From: Bolinopsis microptera
Taxonomy: Eukaryota > Ctenophora > Tentaculata > Lobata > Bolinopsidae
Assembly (NCBI RefSeq): GCF_026151205.1
Contig: NC_087073.1
Location: 22,573,487 to 22,637,486 of the forward strand
DNA length: 64,000 nucleotides
Direction of reading: 5' to 3'
Shown here in pieces: positions 28,501-41,246 of the stretch. The notes beneath the pieces were generated by a model. The model searched no databases, was not told the DNA's origin, and worked only from the letters and a program-made list of their open reading frames with translations. The stretch's first letter is position 1; each line of letters begins with the position of its first letter. Position numbers and translations under genes: made by a program.

Positions 28501-31500
28501 CTTAACCAAAACGAAAAGTTGTTTTTTCAAAACTCTGTCCCATTTTCAGATTTAAAATTTGTAACCCACATTGACAGTTGGATGAAATTTTTGCGCAAAC
28601 CAATAAGTCATTAAATTTAATGTTGTATGAAAAAAATTGAGGTACTGTTGTCTAATTAAAAAGAAGAAAAATCTACTTCCGATACTTTTCCCCTTTTTTG
28701 GGTTTTTGATTTTTAAAAATTTCCCAGGGCCGAAATTTTTACGTTTTGACCGAATTTTTCTGACCCGAAATAATTATCAGTCAATAAAGAAGCAAATACA
28801 CGATTGGGGTCCCGGGATTTGTTTTGGGTGGGAGGAAGCCACAGCAAAAACCAAACAAAACGAAAATTTGTATTTTCAAAACTCGGCCCCCATTTTCAGA
28901 TTTGAAAATTGTGCCCCCAAAAATTGACAATTGGATGAAATTTTTACCCACAAAACCAATTAGTCATTTTTTAATGGTAAAAACCAAAATTTAAAAACGG
29001 TAGCAAAAAAAAAAAAAATTTAAAAAAATCATACTTTCCCATACCGCCCATTTTCGGTTTTTGAAGATAAAATTTTCAGGCCAAATTTTTTCATTTTTGA
29101 CCGAATTTCGCCCGCAACTAATTAGTCGCAACTATAGTAGCAAATACAGATTGGGTGGGGAAAATTTTGATTTGGGGGGAGGAACCACAGCAGAAATCTT
29201 AACGAAACAAAAGTTGTATTTTAAACTCGTCCCAAATTTTCAAATTTGAAAATTTGTAAACCCAAAATTTTTACAGTTTGGGATAAATTTTTTCCCGGAA
29301 AAACCAACTATCAGTTAATTAATTTGATATAAACCCAAAAAGGGTTATGTAGTCTAATTTAAATAAGATTGAAAAATCATACTGCCGAACTCTTTTTTCG
29401 GTTTTGAGTGAAATTTCCAGGGCCAAATTTTACTTTGACCAAATTTTCTGACCCCAAAAAATAGTCAGTCAATATTGAAGCAAATGACACGATTGGGGTG
29501 CTGGAATTTTTATTTGGGTGGGCAGGAAGCTCGGAGCAAAAATCTTAACAAAAACAAAAAGTTGTATTTTAAAAACTCGCCCCTTTTTCAGATTTAAAAT
29601 TTTTGAACCCCTTTGACGTTTGGATAAAATTTTTTTGCCGACAAACCAATTATCATTAATTAAGATATATGAAACCAAATTGATTAGTTACAAATTTTCG
29701 AAAGAAGAAAAATATACTGTCCATACCTGTCCCATTTTCGGTTTTTTGAAGCTGAAATTTCCACGGCCGAAATTTAATTTTTTGACCAAAATTCCCCCCC
29801 TGACCCGAAACCCAAATTGTCACCCAACAAAAGATAGCAAAGACCGTTGGGGGTGCGCAATTTTTGTTTTGGGTGGGAGGAACTCACGCAAAAATCAAAC
29901 AAAATAAAGTTGTTTTCAAACTCTTTTCCCATTTTCAATTTAAAAATTTGTGAACCCAAAAATTGCAGATTGGATGAAAATTTTACCCACAAACCAATTA
30001 GTCATTAAATTTAATGATATTGAAACCAAATTGAGGTACGGGTTCAAAAATTGAGAAAAAAAACATACTGTCCATCCTTTTCCCCATTTTGGGTTTTTTT
30101 TGGAAGCTAAAAATTTTCAGGCCGAAATTTTACAGTTTTGACCAATTTCTGACCCGAAAATTTAAAGTAAAGTCAAAAGATACACATACACGTTTGGGGT
30201 CTGGAATTTTGTTTGGTGGGGGGGAACTACAGCAAAAATTTTTAAGAAAGAAAATTTGTTTTTTTCAAAACTCTGTCCTTTTTCAGTTTTTGAAAATTTT
30301 GAACCCACAATTGACAGATTGATGAAATTTTCCCAAAAACCAATTTAGTCATTTAAAATTAATTTTGATATAAAACCCAAATTAAAGACGGTTATAATTT
30401 AAAAAAAAAAAAAAAAAATCAAACTGCCCCATACTCTTCCCATTTTCGGTTTTTGAAGTTAATTTTTTTCAGGGCCAAAAAATTTTTTACGTTTTCCCGA
30501 ATTTCTCCCCCGCAAAAAATTATCAGTCAACTAAGAAGCAAATGAAAACGATTGGGTCGGGAATTTTTTGATTTGGTGGAGAAGCCACACAAAAATCTAT
30601 AAAACGAAAATTTATTTTCAAAACCTGTCCTTTTTCAGTTTTGAAAATTTGTGGACCCACAATTGACAGTTTGGATAAAAATTTTTCCCGACGAACCAAA
30701 TTATCCCGTTAATAAAGATGATTAAACCCAAATTTTGAGGTACGGGTGTCAAATTTAAAAAAAAAAATTGAAAAATCAACTGCCCCATATTGTCCCATTT
30801 TGGTTTTTTTGAAGCGAATTTTCGGGGCCCGAAAAAACATTTTTGACCAAAATTTCTCCCCCAAAAAATTAGTCAGCAATTAGATAGCAAATGACCATTG
30901 GGGTGCGGGAAATTTTTTGATTTGGTGGGAGGAACTCACACAGAAATCTTAACAAAACAAAAAATTGTTTTTTCAAAATTTTCCCCATTTTCAGATTTGA
31001 AAATTTTTTTGAACCCACAATTGACAGATTGGATAAAATTTCCCCCAAAAACCCAAATTTAGCATTTAAATTAATGATGAATAAACCAAATTGAAGTACT
31101 GGAAGTATAATTAAAAAAAATTTTAAAAAATCATCTGCCCCCTACTCTGTCCCATTTTGGGTTTTTGATGTTAAAATTTTCCGGGGCCGAAATTTTACAG
31201 TTTTTGACCAATTTCTGACCCCCCAATAATTTCACAACTTAGATAGAAAATGACCGTTTTGGGGTTCTGGAAATTTTTGATTTGGGTGGGGGGAAGCCCC
31301 AGCAGAAATTTTAACCAAACGAAAATTGATTTTCAAAACTCTGCCCCTTTTCAGATTTGAAAATTTGTAAACCCCCAAAATTGACAGTTGGGATAAAATT
31401 TTTTGAGGGCAACCAAAAAGTCATTTAAATTTTAATTTTGTTAAAACCCAAATTGAGGTACGGGTAGTCATAATTTAAAAAATGAAAAATCAACTGTCCG

Positions 31501-34500
31501 ATACTCTGCCCCCATTTTCCGGTTTTTTGGGATGTTGAATTTTTTCCAGGGCAAATTTTTTCAGTTTTGACCGAATTTTTGCCCCCCAACAAATTAGCGT
31601 CAAAAAATAGCACATGACACTTTGGGGGTGCTGGAATTTTGATTTGGGTGGGAAAAAGCTACAGCAAAAATCTAACAAAATAAAAAGTTTATTTAAAAAC
31701 TCTGTCCCTTTTTCAGATTTGAAAATTTGTGAACCCCCTTTTTGCAATTGGATAAATTTTTCCCCAAAACCAATTGTCGTTAATTAATGATGATAGAAAC
31801 CAATTTGAATACTGTAGTATAATTAAAAAATTTAAAAAAAATCAACTGCCCCATACTCGTCCCTTTTCGTTTTTGAGTTGAAATTTCCAGGGCCAAAATT
31901 TTACAGTTTTGACCGAATTTTCTGCCCCGAAAAATTTAGTCAGTCAACAAAATTAGACTGACACTTTGGGGTGTGGAATTTTGATTTGGGGGGGGAACTC
32001 ACACAAAATTTTAAACCAAAACGAAAATTTGAATTTTAAAAACTCGCCCCTTTCAATTTAAAAAATTTTGTACCCCAATTGACATTTTTGGATGAAATTT
32101 TGACGGCAAACCAAAAAGTCATTAATTAAGTTGAAAAAACCCAAATTAAATACTGGTAGTCATAATTTCAATAAGAATTGAAAAATAAACTGTCCGATAC
32201 TCTGTCCCCATTTTCGGTTTTTGATGTTGAAATTTCAGGGGCCGAAATTTTACAGTTTTGACCGAATTTCTGACCCGCAACTAATTAGTCAGTCAACTAT
32301 AGATAGCCAAATGACACGATTGGGGTGCTGGAATTTTGATTTGGGTGGGAGGAAGCCTCACAGCAGAAATCTTAACGAAACGAAAAGTTGTATTTTCAAA
32401 ACTCTGTCCCATTTTCAGATTTGAAAATTTGTGAACCCACAATAGACAGATAGATGAAATTTTTACCCACAAACCAATTTGTCAGTTAATTAATGATGAT
32501 ATGAAACCAAATTGAGTACTGGTAGTCATAATTAAAAAATTTAAAAATCAACTTTCCCATACTCCTGTCCCATTTTCGGTTTTGAAGATGAAATTTTCAG
32601 GGCCGAAATATTTTACAGTTTGACCGAAATTTCTGACCCGCCAACTAATTAGTCAGTCACTATAGATAGCAAATGACACGATTGGGTTGCTGGAATTTTG
32701 TTTTGGGTGGGAGGAAGCTCACAGCAGAAATCTTAACGAAACGAAACGTTGTATTTTCAAAAACTCTGTCCCATTTTCAGATTTGAAAATTTGTGAACCC
32801 ACAATTGACAGATTGGATGAAATTTTTGCCGGCAAACCAATTAGTCAGTTAATTAATGTTGATATGAAACCAAATTGAGGTACTGGTAGTCATAATTTCA
32901 ATAAGAATTGAAAAATCATACTGTCCGATACTCTGTCCCATTTTCGGTTTTTGATGTTGAAATTTCCAGGGCCGAAATTTTACAGTTTTGACCGAATTTC
33001 TGACCCGCCAAACTATTAGTCAGTCAACTATTGATAGCAAATGACACGATTGGGGTGCTGGAATTTTGATTTGGGTCGGACTAGGAAGCTCGGAGCAGAA
33101 ATCTTAACGAAACGAAAAGTTGTATTTTCAAAACTCTGTCCCATTTTCAGATTTGAAAATTTGTGAACCCTCAATTGACAGATTGGATGAAATTTTTGCC
33201 GACAAACCAATTAGTCAGTTAATTAATGATGATATGAAACCAAATTGAGTTACTGGTAGTCATAATTTCGAAAAGAATTGAAAAAATCATACTGTCCCAT
33301 ACTCTGTCCATTTTCGGTTTTTGAAGCTGAAATTTCCACGGCCGAAATATTACAGTTTTGACCGAATTTCTGACCCGCAACTAATTAGTCAGTCAACTAT
33401 AGATAGCAAATGACACGATTGGGGTGCTGGAATTTTGATTTGGGTGGGAGGAAGCTCACAGCAAAAATCTTAACAAAATGAAAAGTTGTATTTTCAAAAC
33501 TCTGTCCCATTTTCAGATTTGAAAATTTGTGAACCCACAATTGACAGATTGGATGAAATTTTTACCCACAAACCAATTAGTCAGTTAATTAATGATGATA
33601 TGAAACCAAATTGAGGTACTGGTAGTCATAATTGAGAAAAAAAATCATACTGTCCCATACTCTGTCCCATTTTCGGTTTTTGAAGCTGAAATTTTCAGGG
33701 CCGAAATTTTACAGTTTTGACCGAATTTCTGACCCGCAACTAATTAGTCAGTCAACTATAGATAGCAAATGACACGATTGGGGTGCTGGAATTTTGATTT
33801 GGGTGGGAGGAAGCTCACAGCAGAAATCTTAATGAAACGAAAAGTTGTATTTTCAAAACTCTGTCCAATTTTCAGATTTGAAAATTTGTGGACCCACAAT
33901 TGACAGATTGGATGAAATTTTTGCCGACGAACCAATTAGTCCGTTAATTAATGATGATATGAAACCAAATTGAGGTACTGGTAGTCATAATTAAGAAAAA
34001 AAATTGAAAAATCATACTGTCCCATACTCTGTCCCATTTTCGGTTTTTGAAGCTGAAATTTTCAGGGCCGAAATTATACAGTTTTGACCGAATTTCTGAC
34101 CCGCAACTAATTAGTCAGTCAACTATAGATAGCAAATGACACGATTGGGGTGCTGGAATTTTTGATTTGGGTGGGAGGAAGCTCACAGCAGAAATCTTAA
34201 CGAAACGAAAAGTTGTATTTTCAAAACTCTGTCCCATTTTCAGATTTGAAAATTTGTGAACCCACAATTGACAGATTGGATGAAATTTTTGCCGGCAAAC
34301 CAATTAGTCAGTTAATTAATGTTGATATGAAACCAAATTGAGGTACTGGTAGTCATAATTTCGAAAAGAATTGAAAAAATCATACTGTCCCATACTCTGT
34401 CCCATTTTCGGTTTTTGAAGCTGAAATTTCCACGGCCGAAATATTACAGTTTTGACCGAATTTCTGACCCGCAACCAATTAGTCAGTCAACTATAGATAG

Positions 34501-37500
34501 CAAATGACACGATTGGGGTGCTGCAATTTTGATTTGGGTGGGAGGAAGCTCACAGCAAAAATCTTAACAAAATGAAAAGTTGTATTTTCAAAACTCTGTC
34601 CCATTTTCAGATTTGAAAATTTGTGAACCCACAATTGACAGATTGGATGAAATTTTTACCCACAAACCAATTAGTCAGTTAATTAATGATGATATGAAAC
34701 CAAATTGAGGTACTGGTAGTCATAATTGAGAAAAAAAAATCATACTGTCCCATACTCTGTCCCATTTTCGGTTTTTGAAGCTGAAATTTTCAGGGCCGAA
34801 ATTTTACAGTTTTGACCGAATTTCTGACCCGCAACTAATTAGTCAGTCAACTATAGATAGCAAATGACACGATTGGGGTGCTGGAATTTTGATTTGGGTG
34901 GGAGGAAGCTCACAGCAGAAATCTTAATGAAACGAAAAGTTGTATTTTCAAAACTCTGTCCAATTTTCAGATTTGAAAATTTGTGGACCCACAATTGACA
35001 GATTGGATGAAATTTTTGCCGACGAACCAATTAGTCCGTTAATTAATGATGATATGAAACCAAATTGAGGTACTGGTAGTCATAATTAAGAAAAAAAATT
35101 GAAAAATCATACTGTCCCATACTCTGTCCCATTTTCGGTTTTTGAAGCTGAAATTTTCAGGGCCGAAATTATACAGTTTTGACCGAATTTCTGACCCGAA
35201 ACTAATTAGTCAGTCAACTATAGATAGCAAATGACACGATTGGGGTGCTGGAATTTTGATTTGGGTGGGAGGAAGCTCACAGCAGAAATCTTAACGAAAC
35301 GAAAAGTTGTATTTTCAAAACTCTGTCCCATTTTCAGATTTGAAAATTTGTGAACCCACAATTGACAGATTGGATGAAATTTTTGCCGGCAAACCAATTA
35401 GTCAGTTAATTAATGTTGATATGAAACCAAATTGAGGTACTGGTAGTCATAATTTCAATAAGAATTGAAAAATCATACTGTCCGATACTCTGTCCCATTT
35501 TCGGTTTTTGATGTTGAAATTTCCAGGGCCGAAATTTTACAGTTTTGACCGAATTTCTGACCCGCAACTAATTAGTCAGTCAACTATTGATAGCAAATGA
35601 CACGATTGGGGTGCTGGAATTTTGATTTGGGTCGGACTAGGAAGCTCGGAGCAGAAATCTTAACGAAACGAAAAGTTGTATTTTCAAAACTCTGTCCCAT
35701 TTTCAGATTTGAAAATTTGTGAACCCTCAATTGACAGATTGGATGAAATTTTTGCCGACAAACCAATTAGTCAGTTAATTAATGATGATATGAAACCAAA
35801 TTGAGTTACTGGTAGTCATAATTTCGAAAAGAATTGAAAAATCATACTGTCCCATACTCTGTCCCATTTTCGGTTTTTGAAGCTGAAATTTCCACGGCCG
35901 AAATATTACAGTTTTGACCGAATTTCTGACCCGCAACCAATTAGTCAGTCAACTATAGATAGCAAATGACACGATTGGGGTGCTGGAATTTTGATTTGGG
36001 TGGGAGGAAGCTCACAGCAGAAATCTTAACGAAACGAAAAGTTGTATTTTCAAAACTCTGTCCCATTTTCAGATTTGAAAATTTGTGAACCCACAATTGA
36101 CAGATTGGATGAAATTTTTACCCACAAACCAATTAGTCAGTTAATTAATGATGATATGAAACCAAATTGAGGTACTGGTAGTCATAATTGAGAAAAAAAT
36201 CATACTGTCCCATACTCTGTCCCATTTTCGGTTTTTGAAGCTGAAATTTTCAGGGCCGAAATTTTACAGTTTTGACCGAATTTCTGACCCGCAACTAATT
36301 AGTCAGTCAACTATAGATAGCAAATGACACGATTGGGGTGCTGGAATTTTGATTTGGGTGGGAGGAAGCTCACAGCAGAAATCTTAATGAAACGAAAAGT
36401 TGTATTTTCAAAACTCTGTCCAATTTTCAGATTTGAAAATTTGTGGACCCACAATTGACAGATTGGATGAAATTTTTGCCGACGAACCAATTAGTCCGTT
36501 AATTAATGATGATATGAAACCAAATTGAGGTACTGGTAGTCATAATTAAGAAAAAAAAATTGAAAAATCATACTGTCCCATACTCTGTCCCATTTTCGGT
36601 TTTTGAAGCTGAAATTTTCAGGACCGAAATTATACAGTTTTGACCGAATTTCTGACCCGCAACTAATTAGTCAGTCAACTATAGATAGCAAATGACACGA
36701 TTGGGGTGCTGGAATTTTGATTTGGGTGGGAGGAAGCTCACAGCAGAAATCTTAACGAAACGAAAAGTTGTATTTTCAAAACTCTGTCCCATTTTCAGAT
36801 TTGAAAATTTGTGAACCCTCAATTGACAGATTGGATGAAATTTTTGCCCACAAACCAATTAGTCAGTTAATTAATGATGATATGAAACCAAATTGAGTTA
36901 CTGGTAGTCATAATTTCGAAAAGAATTGAAAAATCATACTGTCCCATACTCTGTCCCATTTTCGGTTTTTGAAGCTGAAATTTCCAGGGCCGAAATATTA
37001 CAGTTTTGACCGAATTTCTGACCCGCAACCAATTAGTCAGTCAACTATAGATAGAAAATGACACGATTGGGGTGCTGCAATTTTGATTTGGGTGGGAGGA
37101 AGCTCACAGCAAAAATCTTAACAAAATGAAAAGTTGTATTTTCAAAACTCTGTCCCATTTTCAGATTTGAAAATTTGTGAACCCACAATTGACAGATTGG
37201 ATGAAATTTTTACCCACAAACCAATTAGTCAGTTAATTAATGATGATATGAAACCAAATTGAGGTAATGGTAGTCATAATTGAGAAAAAAAATCATACTG
37301 TCCCATACTCTGTCCCATTTTCGGTTTTTGAAGCTGAAATTTTCAGGGCCGAAATTTTACAGTTTTGACCGAATTTCTGACCCGCAACTAATTAGTCAGT
37401 CAACTATAGATAGCAAATGACACGATTGGGGTGCTGGAATTTTGATTTGGGTGGGAGGAAGCTCACAGCAGAAATCTTAATGAAACGAAAAGTTGTATTT

Positions 37501-38158
37501 TCAAAACTCTGTCCCATTTTCAGATTTGAAAATTTGTGGACCCACAATTGACATATTGGATGAAATTTTTGCCGACAAACCAATTAGTCAGTTAATTAAT
37601 GATGATATGAAACCAAATTGAGGTACTGGTAGTCATAATTAAGAAAAAAAATTGAAAAATCATACTGTCCCATACTCTGTCCCATTTTCGGTTTTTGAAG
37701 CTGAAATTTTCAGGGCCGAAATTATACAGTTTTGACCGAATTTCTGACCCGCAACTAATTAGTCAGTCAACTATAGATAGCAAATGACACAATTGGGGTG
37801 CTGGAATTTTGATTTGGGTGGGAGGAAGCTCACAGCAGAAATCTTAACGAAACGAAAAGTTGTATTTTCAAAACTCTGTCTCATTTTCAGATTTGAAAAT
37901 TTGTGAACCCACAATTGACAGATTGGATGAAATTTTTGCCCACAAACCGATTAGTCAGTTAATTAATGATGATATGAAACCAAATTGAGTAACTGGTAGT
38001 CATAATTTCGAAAAGAATTGAAAAATCATACTGTCCCATACTCTGTCCCATTTTCGGTTTTTGAAGCTGAAATTTCCACGGCCGAAATATTACAGTTTTG
38101 ACCGAATTTCTGACCCACAACCAATAAGTCAGTCAACTATAGATAGCAAATGACACGA
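19600..38158 (+). repeat. 365-bp satellite array, about 53 units
   Basis: The core 'gacacgattggggtgctgg' recurs about 53 times. In the clean part, the core starts at 33,043, 33,412, 33,771, 34,138, 34,506, 34,866, 35,233, 35,599, 35,968, 36,326, 36,694, 37,060, 37,419, 37,786 and 38,152, giving unit lengths of 358-369 bp. Left of about 32.2 kb spacing falls to about 345 bp and many short motifs are lost. All units face the same way. The array stops inside a unit at 38,158. Short open frames in it repeat with the unit and show no protein family. A centromeric or other heterochromatic satellite is likely. Confidence 0.93.
32893..38158 (+). repeat. Higher-order organisation of the satellite
   Basis: Units can be typed by the linker after 'ggtagtcataatt'. 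C1 is 'tcaataagaattg', C2 is 'tcgaaaagaattg', A is 'gagaaaaaaa' and lacks 'attgaaa', and B is 'aagaaaaaaaattg'. The order from 32,893 is C1-C2-A-B-C2-A-B-C1-C2-A-B-C2-A-B-C2. C2 linkers at 33,263, 34,358, 35,821, 36,911 and 38,003 show a trimer of about 1,093 bp, lengthened to about 1,460 bp when a C1 unit is present. Two features track C1 at both places it occurs: the 'tcggactagg' replacement near 33,077 and 35,628. This is the signature of unequal crossing-over on multi-unit blocks. Confidence 0.8.
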
Positions 38159-38296
38159 TCGCACCAGGCTTGTATGATTGGAATTTTGTTAATGGTGTAT
38201 TTATTGTGGAAATCAAATCGAAAGCAGTTGGAATCCGTGAACTCCACCGACCGCTGTTCAGGACACTGTTCAAGCTGGAACCGATAATCACATCAG
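38159..38296. other. Satellite-to-non-satellite junction
   Basis: The last satellite unit is cut after 'gacacgat' and unrelated sequence begins at once. On the plus strand an open stretch runs on to about 38,413, but I cannot assign it to a family. Confidence 0.5.
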
Positions 38297-38575
38297 TCAA
38301 GCTGTTTCAAAAGCTGCACCTGTACAGGTACTCACAAAAGAGAGCTTGAAAAAGGTTGTACAGAATTTTATATCAGAAGAGGATTTGTCCATCTCTGATA
38401 TTTGTGATACGTAACATGTATCAACCTTTTCAGCTGACTTCTTCCCAACCCGGACAGCTTCGAAGTGCGGCTTTTCTTCAATCTGCTGAAACATCTCGCC
38501 AACTTCATGATTCAGATTCTCTTCACTAGTCTCCTCGAAACCAAAAATTAACACATTCTTAGTTCGATCCTCTTT
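38297..38575 (-). pseudogene. LINE ORF1-like fragment (RRM-type start)
   Basis: The minus-strand frame from about 38,575 reads 'TKNVLIFGFEETSEE', then 'EMFQQI' and 'RVGKKSAEK'. The pattern of a basic patch, 'NVLIFGF.E', an acidic stretch and 'R(V/L)GKK' is what I know from the RRM-like domain of L1/CR1-type ORF1 RNA-binding proteins. The frame is already open above the nominal start at 38,554, so that is not a true start. Homology-like sequence fades after the GKK motif. The upstream side runs into the palindromic element beginning at about 38,573. It is a short dead remnant. The family call rests on a short motif only. Confidence 0.45.
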
Positions 38576-38645
38576 TGACGGATGTTATTCGTCTAAATTT
38601 CTTCGTAGTAGCGCTCGAGGCAAGTGCTAAGAAGTAGCGCGCGAA
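38573..38645 (+). repeat. Partial copy of the GC-rich palindromic element
   Basis: The segment 'gacggatgttattcgtc' then 'aaatttcttcg.agtagcgc' matches one arm of the palindrome at 39,995-40,263. It ends with 'gcaagtgcta' and 'agtagcgcgcg', which match the other arm. It is therefore a shortened relative. Confidence 0.55.
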
Positions 38646-39994
38646 AAGTGGCATGCAACGTATGTCAATGAAAAGGTTAGACCAGTTAAAGTTTCTTTTG
38701 AAAATTGAAGTACAGTCCATCAGATATTAGTGAAGCCAAAGAACTGAGACTGATTCCACGTCATAAAACTGTTTTTGACAAAATATGAATATAATTACTT
38801 CATTGGCCTAAGAGTTATAAACTGTCAAAGTTCGAAACGCGCATTGGTATAGCACATGACTAATAACAAATAAGGACATATTTATATTTCTTAACATATT
38901 CTCGATCCTTACACATCATACTATTGTGTCCAATTAATGGTTAGGTCTCCAAACTCATAGTAGAAAACACGTATTTTTGCCCGTAAGAGCCTTGGGCTCT
39001 TACTAAATCGCTTGCCCAAACCATGCCTACAATGACAACTTTTGCGCGTCTCTTGTAGCGCGATGCACTACTGGGCCTTGCATCTTTTCGTATGCTGATG
39101 CAGATCGGCGAGATAGATTGACATCGTGAATCAAGCGCGTCTCCTAAATGTGCGTTAGTTATCTGAACATTTTAATATAATTTGAAACATTACAGAAATG
39201 TTGTACAAATCGCTCAAACACACACACTAGGTTTTAATTCGGTAAAATTCCATTCGAAAATTAAATGATTCTCAAAATGTAGGTGTCTAATGAAAATGTG
39301 ATACTGTGTGACAAAGTTAAAAATGTCCTAGTGAAAGAAAGTTAGCTGTCGATAAATTCATGTGAGGTACTATTGACTATCGAAGTTCAAAATTTTGTGA
39401 TGGGTGACGTGATAATGACTGATAAGAACAAAAAAAAGTTAACGGGGATACTCGTAAAATATTTGTTCCATATATTGGACCGTCGACGAGTCCAACTCGG
39501 CGCGCGTCCTGGTAGGTTGTAAACCTACAAAGAAAAAGTGTTCATGTCAACTGTGCCATAATCCATAACAGTGTGATGACTGCCAAAGTGTCGACCACTA
39601 GGTACTTGGACGAACAAGTGTACCTGAGGTGTTCTGAGAGAATAAGGGGGTATGCTCGGGAACACGAACGCGCGCTAGTCGCTAGGGCAAAAAAGTGCAA
39701 GTGAAATGCACAGTAAGCAAGTTAAAAAAGAAAATTAAAATGCCGCAACGGATATCTGTGATAATACTATATTACGTCGTGACCTCCATTGTCGTTTCAC
39801 TATAGTAAAGCTAAGTTTCTACGATACAGGCTACGATACGCAGCTCGGTGCGGTACAGTAGCGCATTTCGCCGATCTAGCGCATCTCACCGTTGCGAGAA
39901 GCCTCATTGAGTGCGCGGCGCGGCACAGTAACGCATCGCGCTACAAGTGTATAGCGTATCGAGCAGAAAATGCCCGTAAGAGCTTCTACTTATA
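38646..39994. other. No gene seen
   Basis: AT-rich sequence with a GC-rich patch at about 39,820-39,960 rich in 'gcgc' words such as 'tagcgcat' and 'acgcatcgcgctac'. The one moderate open frame (39,789-40,073) runs into the palindrome and resembles no family. Confidence 0.4.
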
Positions 39995-40263
39995 CAAGTT
40001 AATCATTGACGGATGTTACTCGTATAAATTTCTTCGAAGTAGCGCGCGTCGCTTTCTTCTCGAAATGGCTTGACCATTGTTAATAATCTGGCCCGGCGCG
40101 CGCTACTTCGTAGCTCGTGCCGTCGGGCACGAGAAGAAAGCGGCGCGCGCTACTTCGAAGAAATTTAGACGAGTAACATCCGTCAAGAAATGGCCCGATG
40201 GCAAGTGCTACCAAGTAGCGCGCGCCGGGCCAGATCATTAACAATGGTCAAGTTAATCACTGA
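39995..40263. repeat. Nested GC-rich palindrome (MITE-like)
   Basis: Two interleaved inverted pairs are visible. 40,007-40,062 ('ttgacggatgttactcg' onward) mirrors 40,130-40,186. 40,069-40,113 ('cttgaccattgttaat' onward) mirrors 40,208-40,252. The whole is bounded by near-identical direct repeats, 'caagttaatcattga' at 39,995 and 'caagttaatcactga' at 40,249, which could be a target-site duplication. There is no coding capacity. A non-autonomous foldback or MITE is the likeliest reading. Confidence 0.65.
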
Positions 40264-40471
40264 TCGATGATCTAATTAGGTTTGACTCCTAACATAAACT
40301 GTGATCTGTATATAATATTTAAAACAAATATTTTACGAGTATCACCCCTTATTAAGATTTTTATCAGTTAAAATATAAAATAAGTGCGAGGCCTGTCAAT
40401 TAAAATTTGCGCGGCGCATCAATTATTTATTTCGATTTTTGACTTTACATTGTATGCTTACCTCACAGGAG

Positions 40472-40745
40472 GAGCAAAGTGCAAAGAAACTGTCACTAAC
40501 TGCTACAAACTGCCACTAACTGCCACAAACTGCCACTAACTGCCACAAACTGCCACTAACTGTTACAAACTGCCACTAACTGCTACAAACTGCCACTAAC
40601 TGCCACTAACTGCCACTAACTGCTACAATCGCGCCCACGCACTGCGCGCGCAGTTTGCAGCAGTTAGTGGCAGTTTGTAGCAGTTAGTGGCAGTTTGTAG
40701 CAGTTAGTGGCAGTTTGTAGCAGTTAGTGGCAGTTTTCTGCAGTT
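40472..40745. repeat. Palindromic minisatellite hairpin, left copy
   Basis: The first half is a tandem run of 'ctgccactaa' and 'ctgctacaaa' decamers (about 40,491-40,625). After a GC-rich centre ('tcgcgcccacgcactgcgcgcgca') the complementary run 'agcagttagtggcagtttgt' continues to about 40,742. The single strand could fold into a stem of about 90 bp. The outer flank 'ggaggagcaaagtgcaaagaaactgtcact' reappears inverted at the right copy. Foldback transposons of the FB/Galileo kind have such repeat-filled terminal arms, so kinship with them is an inference. Confidence 0.8.
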
Positions 40746-41246
40746 GCGCCGAGCCTTTTAGCAATTTGTCTTTGGCGCCTTACATGCCACATGACTTATT
40801 GACATTGTATAATTGGTCTAAAAACAATTTTGTATTATTAGAAAATATATGAATTTGGGACAAAATAATTTACTATCGAAGGAAACAAATATTAACTTTT
40901 TGACAAGAAAAGCGATTACCAACTAGTACTACAGTTACACAAACACATGGCAATACGATTACAAATTGTTTAAATGTTAAATCCGGGTATCGCTATTAGT
41001 ATTGTGCTATTGTGCCAAAATTACAATATTATATGGTCAATCGTAATCATTTGCAATTTGGAAGACCCCTCTGCTGATATGTAAACGACTCCTTATACTA
41101 ACTTGATTGTAGCAAACCGCGTGATGTTTATTGATCATCAGTTCGATAGGACGATAGTAATGAGAAAAGCTACAAAACTACAATTTCCATTACCAAAGTT
41201 TTAGAACTAAACGCTTGATTGAGGGTTCAGAACTTTATTTGAATAA
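40746..41246. other. AT-rich interval, no gene
   Basis: No coding signal. A piece at about 41,090-41,150 ('tagcaaaccgcgtgatgttta' region, with 'tgatcatc') is an inverted copy of about 46,105-46,165 in the central spacer. Confidence 0.4.

Noticed and set aside
19545-35766. Recurring 60-95-codon frames inside the satellite, such as those at 33,028-33,210 and 35,584-35,766
   Set aside because: They repeat with the satellite unit, appear or vanish with single-base changes, and match no protein family.
38250-38413. Plus-strand open stretch with 'ESLKKVVQNFISEEDLS'
   Set aside because: Looks protein-like, but I cannot link it to a family, and it overlaps the opposite-strand ORF1-like fragment.
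40488-40745. Regular short repeats that could be taken for a CRISPR array
   Set aside because: Units are contiguous decamers without unique spacers, form a palindrome, and the context is eukaryotic.
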